Part shown: positions 39,113-47,790 of the stretch, piece after piece
How positions within the stretch are numbered: position 1 is the first letter of the stretch
Layout: every line of letters begins with the position of its first letter
Origin: Chloroflexota bacterium
Lineage (GTDB): Bacteria > Chloroflexota > Limnocylindria > P2-11E
DNA: 64,000 nucleotides
Direction of reading: 5' to 3'
Assembly: GCA_027310565.1 (NCBI GenBank)
Contig: DAIDAP010000001.1
Span: forward strand, 1 to 64,000
The notes under the pieces: generated by a model
Database searches by the model: none
Seen by the model: only the letters and a program-made list of their open reading frames with translations
What the model was told of the DNA's origin: nothing
Translations under genes and position numbers: made by a program

Positions 39113-39159
39113 CGGCGGCGGCGCGCGCGCCGCGCTTGCCCGCCGGCGCCGCGAGTCGG

Positions 39160-39165
39160 TAACGT
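39160..39165 (+). promoter_or_regulatory. Possible -10 (TAACGT) upstream of the SpoIID gene
   Basis: TAACGT fits TANNNT and lies in the 80-bp gap after the giant gene. Transcription from about 39172 would give a 21-base leader before GTG 39193. Weak support; read-through from upstream is equally possible. Confidence 0.3.
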
Positions 39166-39192
39166 CAACCGTGTGAGGCCGTTGGCACCATC

Positions 39193-42100
39193 GTGCGCCT
39201 GAGCAGCCGCACGGCGCTCCCCGTCGCCGCGCTCCTCACCGCGATGGTGCTCAGCTCGACCGCCCTCGCCGCGCCGCTCTCGATCCTGCTCGCCCAGTAC
39301 GAGGTCCCGACGCCGCCGGTGACCGCGGCCGCGTCGGCCACCATGCAGGTCGCGGTGCGCGTCACCAACGTCGGCACCGAGCCGTGGAACGCGTCCGGCG
39401 CGAGCCCGGTGAACCTCGCCTACCACTGGTACGACGCCGCCGGCGCCGTCGTCGTCTTCGACGGCGAGCGCACGCCGCTCGGCGCGGACGTCGGCCTGGG
39501 CGCGCAGCGCGCCGTGACCGCGAACGTCGTCGCCCCCGCCGCGCCCGGGCAGTACACGCTGCGCTTCGCGCTGGTGAAGGAGGGCGTCGCCTGGTTCCCG
39601 CCGAGCGCCGCCTACCCGGTCACGATCGTCAGCGCGACGTACATCGCGGGCTACCAGGTGGTCACGCCGCCGACGCAGATCCCCGCCGGCACCTCCGCGA
39701 CCGTGCGCGTCGCCCTCGCGAACACGTCGAACCAGACCTGGACCGCGGGAGGGACGAACCCGGTGAACCTCGCCTACCACTGGTACGACGCGGCGGGGAA
39801 GCCGGTCGTCTACGACGGCGCGCGCAGCAGGCTCCCCTCGGACGTCGCGCCGGGCGGCGCCGCGGCGGTCGACGCGACCGTCGTCGCGCCGGACGCGCCG
39901 GGCACGTACACGCTGCGCTTCGCGCTGGTGAAGGAGGGGGTCGCCTGGTTCGTGCCGAGCGATCCGTATCCGGTGACGGCGCAGGCCGCCTTCATGGCCG
40001 CCTTCAGCGCGCCGGCGCTGCCCGCGTTCGTCGCGGGCGGCACCTACGCGATCGACGTGCCGGTGCGCAACGCCGGCGCCTCGGCCTGGACGGCCGGCGG
40101 AGCGAACCCGATCACGCTCGGCTACCACTGGCTCGACGGCGCCGGGAGGACGGTGGTCTGGGACGGCGAGCGCACCCGCCTCGCGGCGGACGTCGCGCCG
40201 AACGCGCAGGTGACGATCCCGGCGCGGGTCACCGCGCCGAGCGCGCCGGGGACGTACACGCTCGTGCTCGACATGGTGCGCGAGGGCGTCGCCTGGTTCG
40301 AGCGGCTCGGCAGCACGCCGCTGCGCGCGCCGGCGGCCGTCGCGGAGGTGCGCTACGCCGCGGGCTTCTCGCTCCCGACGGCGCTCACCGGGTACTGGGC
40401 CGAGCGGAAGACGGTCCAGGTCACCGTGGTGAACACCGGGAACATCACCTGGAGCGCGACGGGCGCGACGCCGTTCAACCTCGCGTATCACCTGTACGAC
40501 AAGGCGGGGAAGACGCTCGTCTGGGACGGCGCGCGCACGCCGCTGGGCACCGACCTCGCGCCGGGCCAGTCGCGCACCCTGCCGCTCACCTTCCCGGTGC
40601 CTTCGACCTCCGGCGACTACACGCTCGCGGTGGAGATGGTGCGCGAGGGCGTCGGCTGGTTCAGCCAGCTCGGCGGCACGCCGGCGGTGCGGATCCCCCT
40701 CGCCGTGACGAGCGGCCTGTCCGCGGCGTACGGCGCGACGACCACGCCGGGGCAGGTGACGATCGGCGCGACGGTCGACCTCACCGTCGTCGTCGCGAAC
40801 ACCGGGCCGCGCACCTGGCCCGCGACCGGCGACAACGCGGTGCGGCTCTCCTACCACGTCACCGGCCAGCGGACCGGGAACACCTACATCTGGGACGGGG
40901 CGCGCGGCGTCCTCCCGAACGACGTCCCGCCGAACACGCAGGTGAGCGTGCCGATCCGCGTCTCACTGCCCGCGCAGACCGGCGACTACTTCATCTCGTG
41001 GGATCTCGTCCAGGAGGGCGTCGCCTGGTTCAGCCAGGTGAACGTCACGCCGAAGAAGGAGCCGTTCACCGTCGTGCCCGGTGTGGTCTTTTACGGAAGC
41101 GGCTTCGGCCACGGCGTCGGGCTCTCGCAGTACGGCGCGCAGGGCCTGGCGACCGGCGTGGCCGGCCCGCCGCTCACCGGCGAGCAGATCATCGCGAGGT
41201 ACTTCCCCGGTACGGCGTTCCAGTTCACGGACGCGGCCCGGCCGGTCAACCGGGTGCTGCTCTCGCAGCCCTCCTCGCAGACGCGCTACCGCTGCGGCGA
41301 CAACTCGTTCTTCGACGACACGAACGCCGACGTGATCTCCGACGGCGGGTTCCGTGTCCTCGACGAGACCGCGGGCAACGCCGAGATCGGCCGGGCCGCT
41401 CCGGGCCAGAAGTGGCTGTTCCTCGCGAAGGCCGGCGGGATCCTCGAGGCCCGTTCGTTCAACGGGACGACCGAGACGCTCGTGCGCAGCATCCAGACGA
41501 GCGGCTCGAAGGGGTTCGCGGTCATCCCGCTCACGAGCGCCCCGCTGCGGCTCGTGCAGAAGGACTCCATCCGCGGCGAGCCCGGTCTCTACCGCGGCGA
41601 GCTCCACGTCACGAGCCTGGGCGGCCGCGCGCGCGTCGTGAACTGGGTCGGCTACGACGACTACACGCGCGGCGTGGTGCCGCTCGAGATGCCGTCGACG
41701 TGGAACGCCGAGGCGATCAAGGCGCAGGCCTACGCCGCGCGCTCGTACGCGTACGCGTCGTACCGCGGTCCGTCGTCGGACTACGACGTCGGTGACGACC
41801 AGGCCGACCAGTGCTACGGCGGCGTCCGCGTCGAGAAGGCGACGTCGAACGCCGCCGTGGACGCGACGAAGGGCCGGGTCGTGACCTACGACGGCGCCGT
41901 GGTGAAGACCTACTTCTCGTCCTCGTCCGGCGGCTACACGCTCGCCTGGGGCTGCTGGGGCAACAACGTGGTCCGCTCCGGGAGCTCGTGGGTCTGCTCG
42001 CCGGCGGCCGAGCGGCCGTACTACGCGGCGGTCCCCGATCCCGCCGACCGCGCCGTGCAGTCGCCCCCCAACCCGCGCGCGTCGTGGCAGGTCACCTTCA

Positions 42101-42318
42101 CCGGTCCGGAGATCGTGAGCGCGGTGAAGTGCGCCGGCGGACCCGACATCGGGACGCTCCAGGGCGTGGACGTTTCGAACCAGTCCCCACCCGGCGTGGG
42201 GCACGTGATCTCGGTCCGCGTCTTCGGCTCGGCCGCGAACGCTGACGTGCGCGCCGACGACCTGCTGCGCTCGTGCCTGGGCCTGCGCTCGACGATGGTG
42301 CGGCTGGCGCCGTTCTAG
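39193..42318 (+). CDS. SpoIID/LytB-domain cell-wall protein with five Ig-like repeats
   Basis: Secreted 1,041-residue protein. The GTG start is chosen because it is followed at once by a signal peptide (basic MRLSSR, hydrophobic core, cleavage after ALA near residue 27). Five Ig-like repeats of about 118 residues follow (about 36-625), each with 'PVNLAYHWYD', 'WDG.RT.L', 'PG.YTLRF' and 'EGVAWF'. The SpoIID/LytB part begins with 'GSGFGHGVGLSQYGA' (about 632-650), then 'VGYDDYTRGVVPLEMP' (about 818-835, including the family's conserved Glu) and 'TYFSSSSGGYT'. SpoIID-type enzymes are lytic transglycosylases acting on denuded glycan; LytB relatives stimulate amidases. The GHG motif precedes the core, opposite to classical SpoIID. 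An amidase with the same Ig repeats lies directly downstream. Confidence 0.88.
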   Translation: MRLSSRTALPVAALLTAMVLSSTALAAPLSILLAQYEVPTPPVTAAASATMQVAVRVTNVGTEPWNASGASPVNLAYHWYDAAGAVVVFDGERTPLGADVGLGAQRAVTANVVAPAAPGQYTLRFALVKEGVAWFPPSAAYPVTIVSATYIAGYQVVTPPTQIPAGTSATVRVALANTSNQTWTAGGTNPVNLAYHWYDAAGKPVVYDGARSRLPSDVAPGGAAAVDATVVAPDAPGTYTLRFALVKEGVAWFVPSDPYPVTAQAAFMAAFSAPALPAFVAGGTYAIDVPVRNAGASAWTAGGANPITLGYHWLDGAGRTVVWDGERTRLAADVAPNAQVTIPARVTAPSAPGTYTLVLDMVREGVAWFERLGSTPLRAPAAVAEVRYAAGFSLPTALTGYWAERKTVQVTVVNTGNITWSATGATPFNLAYHLYDKAGKTLVWDGARTPLGTDLAPGQSRTLPLTFPVPSTSGDYTLAVEMVREGVGWFSQLGGTPAVRIPLAVTSGLSAAYGATTTPGQVTIGATVDLTVVVANTGPRTWPATGDNAVRLSYHVTGQRTGNTYIWDGARGVLPNDVPPNTQVSVPIRVSLPAQTGDYFISWDLVQEGVAWFSQVNVTPKKEPFTVVPGVVFYGSGFGHGVGLSQYGAQGLATGVAGPPLTGEQIIARYFPGTAFQFTDAARPVNRVLLSQPSSQTRYRCGDNSFFDDTNADVISDGGFRVLDETAGNAEIGRAAPGQKWLFLAKAGGILEARSFNGTTETLVRSIQTSGSKGFAVIPLTSAPLRLVQKDSIRGEPGLYRGELHVTSLGGRARVVNWVGYDDYTRGVVPLEMPSTWNAEAIKAQAYAARSYAYASYRGPSSDYDVGDDQADQCYGGVRVEKATSNAAVDATKGRVVTYDGAVVKTYFSSSSGGYTLAWGCWGNNVVRSGSSWVCSPAAERPYYAAVPDPADRAVQSPPNPRASWQVTFTGPEIVSAVKCAGGPDIGTLQGVDVSNQSPPGVGHVISVRVFGSAANADVRADDLLRSCLGLRSTMVRLAPF

Positions 42319-42319
42319 G

Positions 42320-42466
42320 GTGTTCGAGGAGGCCGAGCGGCTCGCCCGTCGCGATCCCACGCTCGTCACCACCAAGCTCGACGAGGTCGTGAAGGCTGTC
42401 GGGGGATGGCGCGACGCATTCACGGCCGCGGCAGCGCGGTCGGTCCTGGAGCGTGTCGACCGGTAG
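42320..42466 (+). CDS. Possible 48-residue ORF downstream of the SpoIID gene
   Basis: A GTG one base after the preceding TAG opens a 48-codon frame ending at TAG 42464-42466. Codons follow the local GC-rich third-position bias, and the product is highly charged and helix-prone ('FEEAERLARRD', 'KLDEVVKAVGGW'). No family is recognised. It could be a small coupled gene or the remnant of a longer one; no separate ribosome site is seen. Confidence 0.3.
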   Translation: MFEEAERLARRDPTLVTTKLDEVVKAVGGWRDAFTAAAARSVLERVDR

Positions 42467-42742
42467 TCGCGCAGGGGGACGTCGTCGAGAGCGACACAGG
42501 CACGATCATCCGCGTCGCGGCGACGAGCGACCTCCGGTGGGCGGGTACGCGTTTCCCGCGTCTCAGTTGGGCGACGGTCGTGGGCCCCCCTCGCTCGAGG
42601 AGCCGCTTTTCCGCCTCCCTGCCTGCTGCCGGTCGTGACGAATCGGTCGCCAGACTCGTTCGAGAGGGTGACAGCGCTCCCACGCCGATGCCAGAATGGC
42701 GTCGGCGTCGGGGAGTGTGGCCGGAGGAAGAAGGGGGTCCGC
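42467..42742. other. Intergenic region before the amidase gene
   Basis: No convincing gene was found. An open frame here ('GDVVESDTGTIIRVAATSDLRW') has no start or domain support. The stretch holds a long hairpin (42682-42708) and purine-rich ribosome-site sequence at 42723-42737. Confidence 0.5.
42682..42708 (+). promoter_or_regulatory. 12-bp inverted repeat/hairpin upstream of the amidase gene
   Basis: Arms ACGCCGATGCCA (42682-42693) and TGGCGTCGGCGT (42697-42708) pair over 12 positions with a single G-U wobble around a three-base GAA loop. It ends 34 bases before the proposed TTG start. It could be an operator, a leader hairpin or a terminator without a U tract. Confidence 0.55.
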
Positions 42743-45700
42743 TTGGGCCGACGCCACGCGCGCCTGCGCCTCGTCCTGCTCATCGGCGCGTTCGTGCTCG
42801 CCCTCCTGCCGAACCTCGGCACGCCCGCGGTCGCCACCCCCCGGTTCTCCGGCCAGATCGTCGGCAAGGACGTCACCCAGGCCTGGCCGGCGCGTGACGG
42901 ACGCGGGCTCTCGACCCCGATCGCGGAGCCCGTCGGCCTCGACGCCGGCTCCACCGGCGGCGGCACCCTCCTGTACACCTCGGACACGATCGACGCGGGC
43001 CAGCTCTTCGGCCGGCTCGCCGTCCACTGGATCCCCGCGCGCGGGCAGCAGGACGCGCTGTTCATCGAGGCGCGCGCCTCCGCCGACGGACGCTCGTGGG
43101 GCCCGTGGACGGGGGTGACCGAGGACGAGGACATGTTCGACCCGGACACGGGCGAGCGCTTCGGCGCGCCGTTCGAGGTGAGCGCGTCGCGGTACGCGCA
43201 GTACCGCGTCTGGCTCACGGGCGGCGACCCCGGCGCGCTCGCGCGCGTCTCGCTCACGTTCATCGACGTGAGCGACCTGAACGCGGGTCCGATCGCGCGG
43301 CTCTTCAACGACCTCCGCGGCGCGTTCGCCGACGTGTTCGATCCGCCGGCGGCGAGCGCGGCGAGCTCGGTGCGGATCCTCACGCGGCAGGACTGGGGCG
43401 CGGACGAGTCGAAGATGCAGTGGCCGCCGCGCTACGAGCCCGCGAGCAAGTTCATCGTGCACCAGACCGCGACGAGCGACGGCGGGAACGACACGGCCGC
43501 GGCGATCCGCTCGATCTACTACTACCACGCGGTCACCCGAGGCTGGGGCGACATCGGCTACAACTACCTCGTCGACAAGAACGGGAACATCTGGACCGGT
43601 CGACAGGGCGGCGACAACGTCGTCGGCGGCCACGCCTACGGATGGAACAACGGCACGATCGGGGTCGCCGGCATCGGCGACTACAGCCGCGTGGCGCCGA
43701 CCGCGGCGATGATGCAGGCCTACGCGAAGATCATCGCGATCAAGGGGACCCAGCTCGGCATCCAGCCGCTCGGCAACGACACCTTCACGCACCAGGAGCA
43801 GGCCTCGGACGGTACGTGGGTGAAGGTCACCGGCAACCCGCCGAACGTCATCGGGCACAGCGACGCCAACTACATCGTCGGCCAGAACGGCGGCCAGACC
43901 GCGGACCCCGGTGTCATCTACCCGCTGCTCCCCTCGCTGCGCCTGGCGGCGCAGACCTACGTGAACGAGGGCTACGTGGACATGCCGTACCTCGAGCCGC
44001 AGCTGCCCCGGGCGGCGTTCCCCGGCGCGGTCCTCCAGGTCCCGGTCGCCGTGATCAACAAGGGCCGGACGGCGATCCCCGCCGGGACGCTCGTGTCCTA
44101 CCAGATGCTGCGGAACGGGACCGTCGCGCTCGCGCAGGGCGCGGTGCAGCCGCTGCCCGCGCCGGTGAACCCCGGACAGTCCGCGACCGTCACGGTCCCC
44201 TTCGCCGTCCCGGCCCTCGGCGTATACGTCGTGCGCTGGGACCTCCAGACGAACGGGCAGTGGTGGAACGCGCTGAAGAGCGCGCCGGTCCGCGAGTTGT
44301 CGTTCAACTCGGCGGACTGGAGCGTCGAGTGGGTGCGGGACGACGCCAAGAGCGTCTGGACCGCGGGCGAGACCAAGCAGGTCACCGTGACCCTCGCCAA
44401 CGACGGCGGACGTCCGTGGCCGAACGCGGCGACGGACCCCACCGGCGCGGTGCGTCTCGGCTACAAGTGGGTCTCGAGCTCGACGGGGAACACGTTCCCG
44501 GGCGCGCAGCGCTTCGACCTGCCGGCGACGGTGCAGCCCGGCGAGCGGGTGACGCTCACCGTCCCGATCGGCGCGCCCGTGTATCCGACGAACTACACGC
44601 TGTACCTCGACCTGTACAAGGGCGCCGAGTTCGCCTTCTCCGAGCGCGGCATCGCGCCCGACGAGCTGGCGATCGGCGTCAACGTCGACTTCAACGCGAC
44701 GTACCAGTTCGGCGCGGTGCCGCGGTTCGCCGCCGGCGCCGCGGCGACCGTCCCCGTGACGATCAAGAACACCGGCCTGGGCACGCTGCCGGTCACCTCG
44801 TCGTACCCGGTCGACCTCGCCTACCACTGGTACACGCCGACCGGCACGCCCGTCGTGTGGGACGGCCTGCGCACGAAGCTCCCGGCCGACCTGCTCTCGG
44901 GCCAGTCCGTGCAGCTCCAGGCCACGGTGCAGGCCCCGCCGCAGGGCGGCCAGTACGAGCTGCGCTTCGACCTGGTGCAGGAGGGCGTCGCCTGGTTCAG
45001 CCAGAAGGGGCTCGCGACGGGGACGATCGCGACGACCGTCGCCGCGCCGGTCATCCCCTCGTACGGCGCGTCGTACCAGGCCGCGCCGCCCCCGACCGCC
45101 GCCGCCGGCGCGACGGTGACGGTGCCGGTGACGGTCGCGAACGCGAGCAACTTCGCGTGGAGCTCGAGCGGCGAGAAGCCGGTGAACCTCGCCTACCACT
45201 TCTACGACAGCGCGGGCAGGCTCGTGCTGTGGGACGGCGCGCGCACGAAGCTCCCGGCCGACGTCGGACCCGGCGCGTCGGCGACGGTGCAGGCGGCGGT
45301 GCTGTTCCCCACGACCGTCGGCACCTACACGCTGCGCTTCGACCTGGTGCAGGAGGGCGTCGCCTGGTTCAGCCAGAAGGGCGTCGCGACCGGCAACGTC
45401 ACGGCGACCGTCGGCGCGCCGCCGCCGACGAGCGGCTACGACGCGACGTACGGGATCTCGCAGGTGCCGACCGCGATGTCCGCCGGCCTGCGCGCCACCG
45501 TCCCGGTGACGCTGCGCAACACCTCGACGTTCGCCTGGACGCCGGCCTCCACCAACCCGGTGAACCTCGCGTACCACTGGTACGACGCCGCCGGGAAGGT
45601 CGTGGTGTGGGACGGCCTGCGCACGCCGCTCTCGATCGCGGCCGGCGCGACCGCGCTCGTGAACGCGCAGGTGCAGGCGCCCGCGTCGCCGGGGACCTAC

Positions 45701-46150
45701 GTCCTGCGCTTCGACCTGGTGCAGGAGGGCATCACCTGGTTCAGCAGCAAGGGCGTGACGAACGGCGCGACGACGGTCGCGGTGAACGTCGCTCCGTACG
45801 GCGCGTCGTTCACCAGCGCGCCGGTGAGCGTCGGCGCGGCGCCCGGCGGCGTCGTGCTGGTCCCGCTCACGATCAAGAACACCGGCTCGCTCGTCTGGGA
45901 CGTGAGCAAGGGCTTCGACGTCGCGTACCACATCGTCAGCGCGTCCGGCGCCGTGAAGGTGTGGGACGGGCTGCGCACCGCGCTCCCGGCGAGCGTGCCC
46001 CCGGGTCAATCGGCGACACTGAACGCGGTGGTGCGCGCGCCCGAGACCGCGGGCCCGTACGTCATCCAGTTCGAGGTCGTGCAGGAGGGCGTCACCTGGT
46101 TCAGCGGGAAGAGCGTGCCGACGGGCGACGTGGCCCTCGACGTGCGCTAG
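42743..46150 (+). CDS. Secreted PGRP/amidase-2 N-acetylmuramoyl-L-alanine amidase with Ig-like repeats
   Basis: About 1,135 residues. I place the start at TTG 42743 because it follows purine-rich GGAGGAAGAAGGGGG and gives a textbook signal peptide (GRRHARLRLV..., cleavage after AVA about residue 31); in-frame GTGs at 42635 and 42668 would only add non-signal sequence. An N-terminal beta domain (about 70-190) is followed by the PGRP/amidase-2 domain (about 210-400) beginning 'ILTRQDWGADES'. Predicted zinc ligands are H240 ('FIVHQTA'), H372 ('IGHSDA') and D388 ('TADPG'), the His-His-Asp set of AmpD-like enzymes rather than His-His-Cys; Tyr in 'GYNYLV' fits the active site. Six Ig-like modules fill the C-terminal 700 residues, four with canonical 'QEG(V/I)(A/T)WFS'. 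It should cleave the lactyl-amide bond between MurNAc and the peptide outside the cell. Confidence 0.88.
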   Translation: MGRRHARLRLVLLIGAFVLALLPNLGTPAVATPRFSGQIVGKDVTQAWPARDGRGLSTPIAEPVGLDAGSTGGGTLLYTSDTIDAGQLFGRLAVHWIPARGQQDALFIEARASADGRSWGPWTGVTEDEDMFDPDTGERFGAPFEVSASRYAQYRVWLTGGDPGALARVSLTFIDVSDLNAGPIARLFNDLRGAFADVFDPPAASAASSVRILTRQDWGADESKMQWPPRYEPASKFIVHQTATSDGGNDTAAAIRSIYYYHAVTRGWGDIGYNYLVDKNGNIWTGRQGGDNVVGGHAYGWNNGTIGVAGIGDYSRVAPTAAMMQAYAKIIAIKGTQLGIQPLGNDTFTHQEQASDGTWVKVTGNPPNVIGHSDANYIVGQNGGQTADPGVIYPLLPSLRLAAQTYVNEGYVDMPYLEPQLPRAAFPGAVLQVPVAVINKGRTAIPAGTLVSYQMLRNGTVALAQGAVQPLPAPVNPGQSATVTVPFAVPALGVYVVRWDLQTNGQWWNALKSAPVRELSFNSADWSVEWVRDDAKSVWTAGETKQVTVTLANDGGRPWPNAATDPTGAVRLGYKWVSSSTGNTFPGAQRFDLPATVQPGERVTLTVPIGAPVYPTNYTLYLDLYKGAEFAFSERGIAPDELAIGVNVDFNATYQFGAVPRFAAGAAATVPVTIKNTGLGTLPVTSSYPVDLAYHWYTPTGTPVVWDGLRTKLPADLLSGQSVQLQATVQAPPQGGQYELRFDLVQEGVAWFSQKGLATGTIATTVAAPVIPSYGASYQAAPPPTAAAGATVTVPVTVANASNFAWSSSGEKPVNLAYHFYDSAGRLVLWDGARTKLPADVGPGASATVQAAVLFPTTVGTYTLRFDLVQEGVAWFSQKGVATGNVTATVGAPPPTSGYDATYGISQVPTAMSAGLRATVPVTLRNTSTFAWTPASTNPVNLAYHWYDAAGKVVVWDGLRTPLSIAAGATALVNAQVQAPASPGTYVLRFDLVQEGITWFSSKGVTNGATTVAVNVAPYGASFTSAPVSVGAAPGGVVLVPLTIKNTGSLVWDVSKGFDVAYHIVSASGAVKVWDGLRTALPASVPPGQSATLNAVVRAPETAGPYVIQFEVVQEGVTWFSGKSVPTGDVALDVR

Positions 46151-46194
46151 CCGGCGTCGTCGCGATCTTCCTCGCCGGTGTCCTCACCGGCGCC

Positions 46195-47265
46195 GTGATC
46201 GTCGGCAGCGCCGTGCCGCCACCGCCCCCGACGTGGGTGTCCGAGACGCCGCTCTCGCAGCCGCGCGCGTACGCGCAGGCGGTGGGGCTGGCGACCGGCG
46301 AGGTGCTGCTCGTCGGCGGCATGGGCCGCGACGACGGCCTCGTCATGCGCACCGAGGCCGAGCTCTTCGACCCGCTCACGCGGCGCTCCGTGCTCGTCGG
46401 CGGCGTGCGCCCCGGCCGCATCTGGCACACCGTCACCACGCTCGCCGACGATCGCGTCCTCGTCGCCGGCGGCGTCGAGCGAGCCGGGGACGGATGGTCG
46501 ACGCTGGGCCTCGCCGAGATCTTCGACCCGTGGACCCGGCGCTGGACGCGCGTCGCCGAGATGCTCCAGCCGCGCTCCGACCACGCCGCGACCCTGCTCA
46601 AGGACGGGCGCGTGCTGGTGGCCGGCGGCCACGTCGGGCCGACGCCGCTGGCGTCGGTCGAGATCTACGATCCCGCCACCGACACCTGGACCGCCGCCGC
46701 GCCGCTGCCGAAGACGCGCTGGAGCTTCTCCATGGCGACGCTCCCGGACGGTCGCGTCCTCGCCGCCGGCGGCTTCATGGATCCGGGGCTCCAGACCGAC
46801 ACCTCGGTGATCTACGACCCCGCGACCGACACGTGGACCGAGGGGCCGCGGCTGTGGTCGGAGCGCGCCAACCACACCACCGTCCTGCTGCCGAGCGGCG
46901 ACGTGCTGCTCGTCGGCGGTCAGCGCGCCGCGGCGAACACCGCCGAGCGCTACGACGCCAGGCTCGGCGCGTTCGTCTTCGCGGGCACGCTGGTGCAGCC
47001 GCGCATGTTCGCGCAGGCGGCGGCGCGACCGGACGGGAGCGTCGTGCTCGTCGGAGGCATCCTGCGGCCCGAGTCGGGCGAGGGCTTCGTGCCGAACGAC
47101 TTCGTGGAGATCTGGGACCCGCGCACGAACCTCTGGAGCGCGTACCAGAGCGCGCCCACCGCACGCGCCGCGGGCGCGGCCGTCGCCGTGGGCAACGGCG
47201 TCTGCATCTTCGGCGGGTCGATCCTCGGCGACGAGCCGATCCGCACGGTGGAGTGCCTCGAGTAG
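46195..47265 (+). CDS. Kelch-repeat beta-propeller protein, membrane-anchored or secreted
   Basis: Seven kelch-type 'V(L/V)(L/V)(V/A)GG' strands (such as 'VLLVGGM', 'VLVAGGH', 'VLAAGGF', 'VCIFGGS'), most preceded by 'YDP.TDTW' and 'R....A..L.DGRVL' motifs, predict a six- or seven-bladed propeller. The first ordinary start in frame is GTG 46195, but it falls inside a hydrophobic helix ('VVAIFLAGVLTGAVIVGSA') whose first half is coded upstream, overlapping the end of the amidase gene. A CTG at 46096 with AGGAGG seven bases before it would supply a basic n-region and the whole helix. So the true start is uncertain and may be non-canonical. Partner and ligand are unknown. Stop is TAG 47263-47265. 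Confidence 0.75.
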   Translation: MIVGSAVPPPPPTWVSETPLSQPRAYAQAVGLATGEVLLVGGMGRDDGLVMRTEAELFDPLTRRSVLVGGVRPGRIWHTVTTLADDRVLVAGGVERAGDGWSTLGLAEIFDPWTRRWTRVAEMLQPRSDHAATLLKDGRVLVAGGHVGPTPLASVEIYDPATDTWTAAAPLPKTRWSFSMATLPDGRVLAAGGFMDPGLQTDTSVIYDPATDTWTEGPRLWSERANHTTVLLPSGDVLLVGGQRAAANTAERYDARLGAFVFAGTLVQPRMFAQAAARPDGSVVLVGGILRPESGEGFVPNDFVEIWDPRTNLWSAYQSAPTARAAGAAVAVGNGVCIFGGSILGDEPIRTVECLE

Positions 47266-47298
47266 GTCCGATCGCCTTCGCCCCGGCTCCGAGGCGCG

Positions 47299-47712
47299 CT
47301 ATCGCGGGCGCAGCAGGCGCTCGTCCGCGCCGGGGAGCGTGCGCAGGAGCAGGGCAGCCTCGCGCGAGGCGCCGCCGGTCACGACCCGAGCGGCGTGGCG
47401 CAGATCCTCCCGGTCCTCCGGTACGCAGAACACCCGGTACAGGACCGCGAGGATGTGACGTGAGAAGTACGCGTTGCGTGGCAGGTCCTCTCCGCGGCCG
47501 ACGAGCGGCGGGTGGGGAACGACGTGGTCCTCGCGGACCATCCGCTCGATGGTCCGCGCGTCGCAGCCGCTGGTCGCGCCGAGCGCACGCAGCAGGCCCT
47601 CGACCTGGCTGTTGTGGAGCGGCAGCGCCGCGCCCTCGCCGAGGAGTCGCTCCGGCGCGAAGACCGCCCAGTACGCGAGGGTCGTCCACCGCTTCGCGCA
47701 TCCGCGCGCGGG
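47299..47712 (-). pseudogene. MerR-like HTH protein with missing start (probable frameshifted gene)
   Basis: On the minus strand the frame from 47712 to the TAG at 47299-47301 has strong GC3 codon bias and reads as a coherent protein: a helical segment ('LAYWAVFAPERLL', 'QVEGLLRALGA'), then 'CDARTIERMVREDHVVPHPP' followed by 'VGRGEDLPRNAYFSR', which resembles the helix-turn-helix and wing of MerR-type regulators. The frame is closed by TGA at 47713-47715 and has no ATG, GTG or TTG before the ATG at 47539-47541, inside the HTH. Starts at 47752 (GTG) or 47771 (ATG) lie in the other frames, so one frameshift, true or a sequencing error, would restore a full gene. Effector unknown. Confidence 0.55.
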
Positions 47713-47772
47713 TCAGGGCGATGACCGTCGGCGCCGCGGCCCGGGTTCTCACGCCGGTCGTCCTTTTTCATC

Positions 47773-47790
47773 TAGACAGTTACGTGTCAA
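47773..47790. promoter_or_regulatory. A/T-rich dyad, possible operator of the MerR-like gene
   Basis: TAGACA and TGTCAA flank a six-base spacer, forming an imperfect palindrome with one mismatch per arm pair. It lies in an A/T-rich patch unlike its surroundings, just upstream of the minus-strand ATG at 47771. Read on the minus strand it includes a TTGACA -35-like hexamer. MerR-type regulators bind such dyads in their own promoters. Confidence 0.4.

Noticed and set aside
42406-42897. Plus-strand open frame with 'GDVVESDTGTIIRVAATSDLRW'
   Set aside because: It overlaps the start of the well-supported amidase, has no start signal, and its downstream half is Arg/Pro-rich shadow sequence.
43096-46194. 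Long plus-strand frame continuous with the kelch gene
   Set aside because: Upstream of about 46096 it is an Arg-rich shadow of the amidase; only the part from the hydrophobic helix onward is plausible kelch coding.
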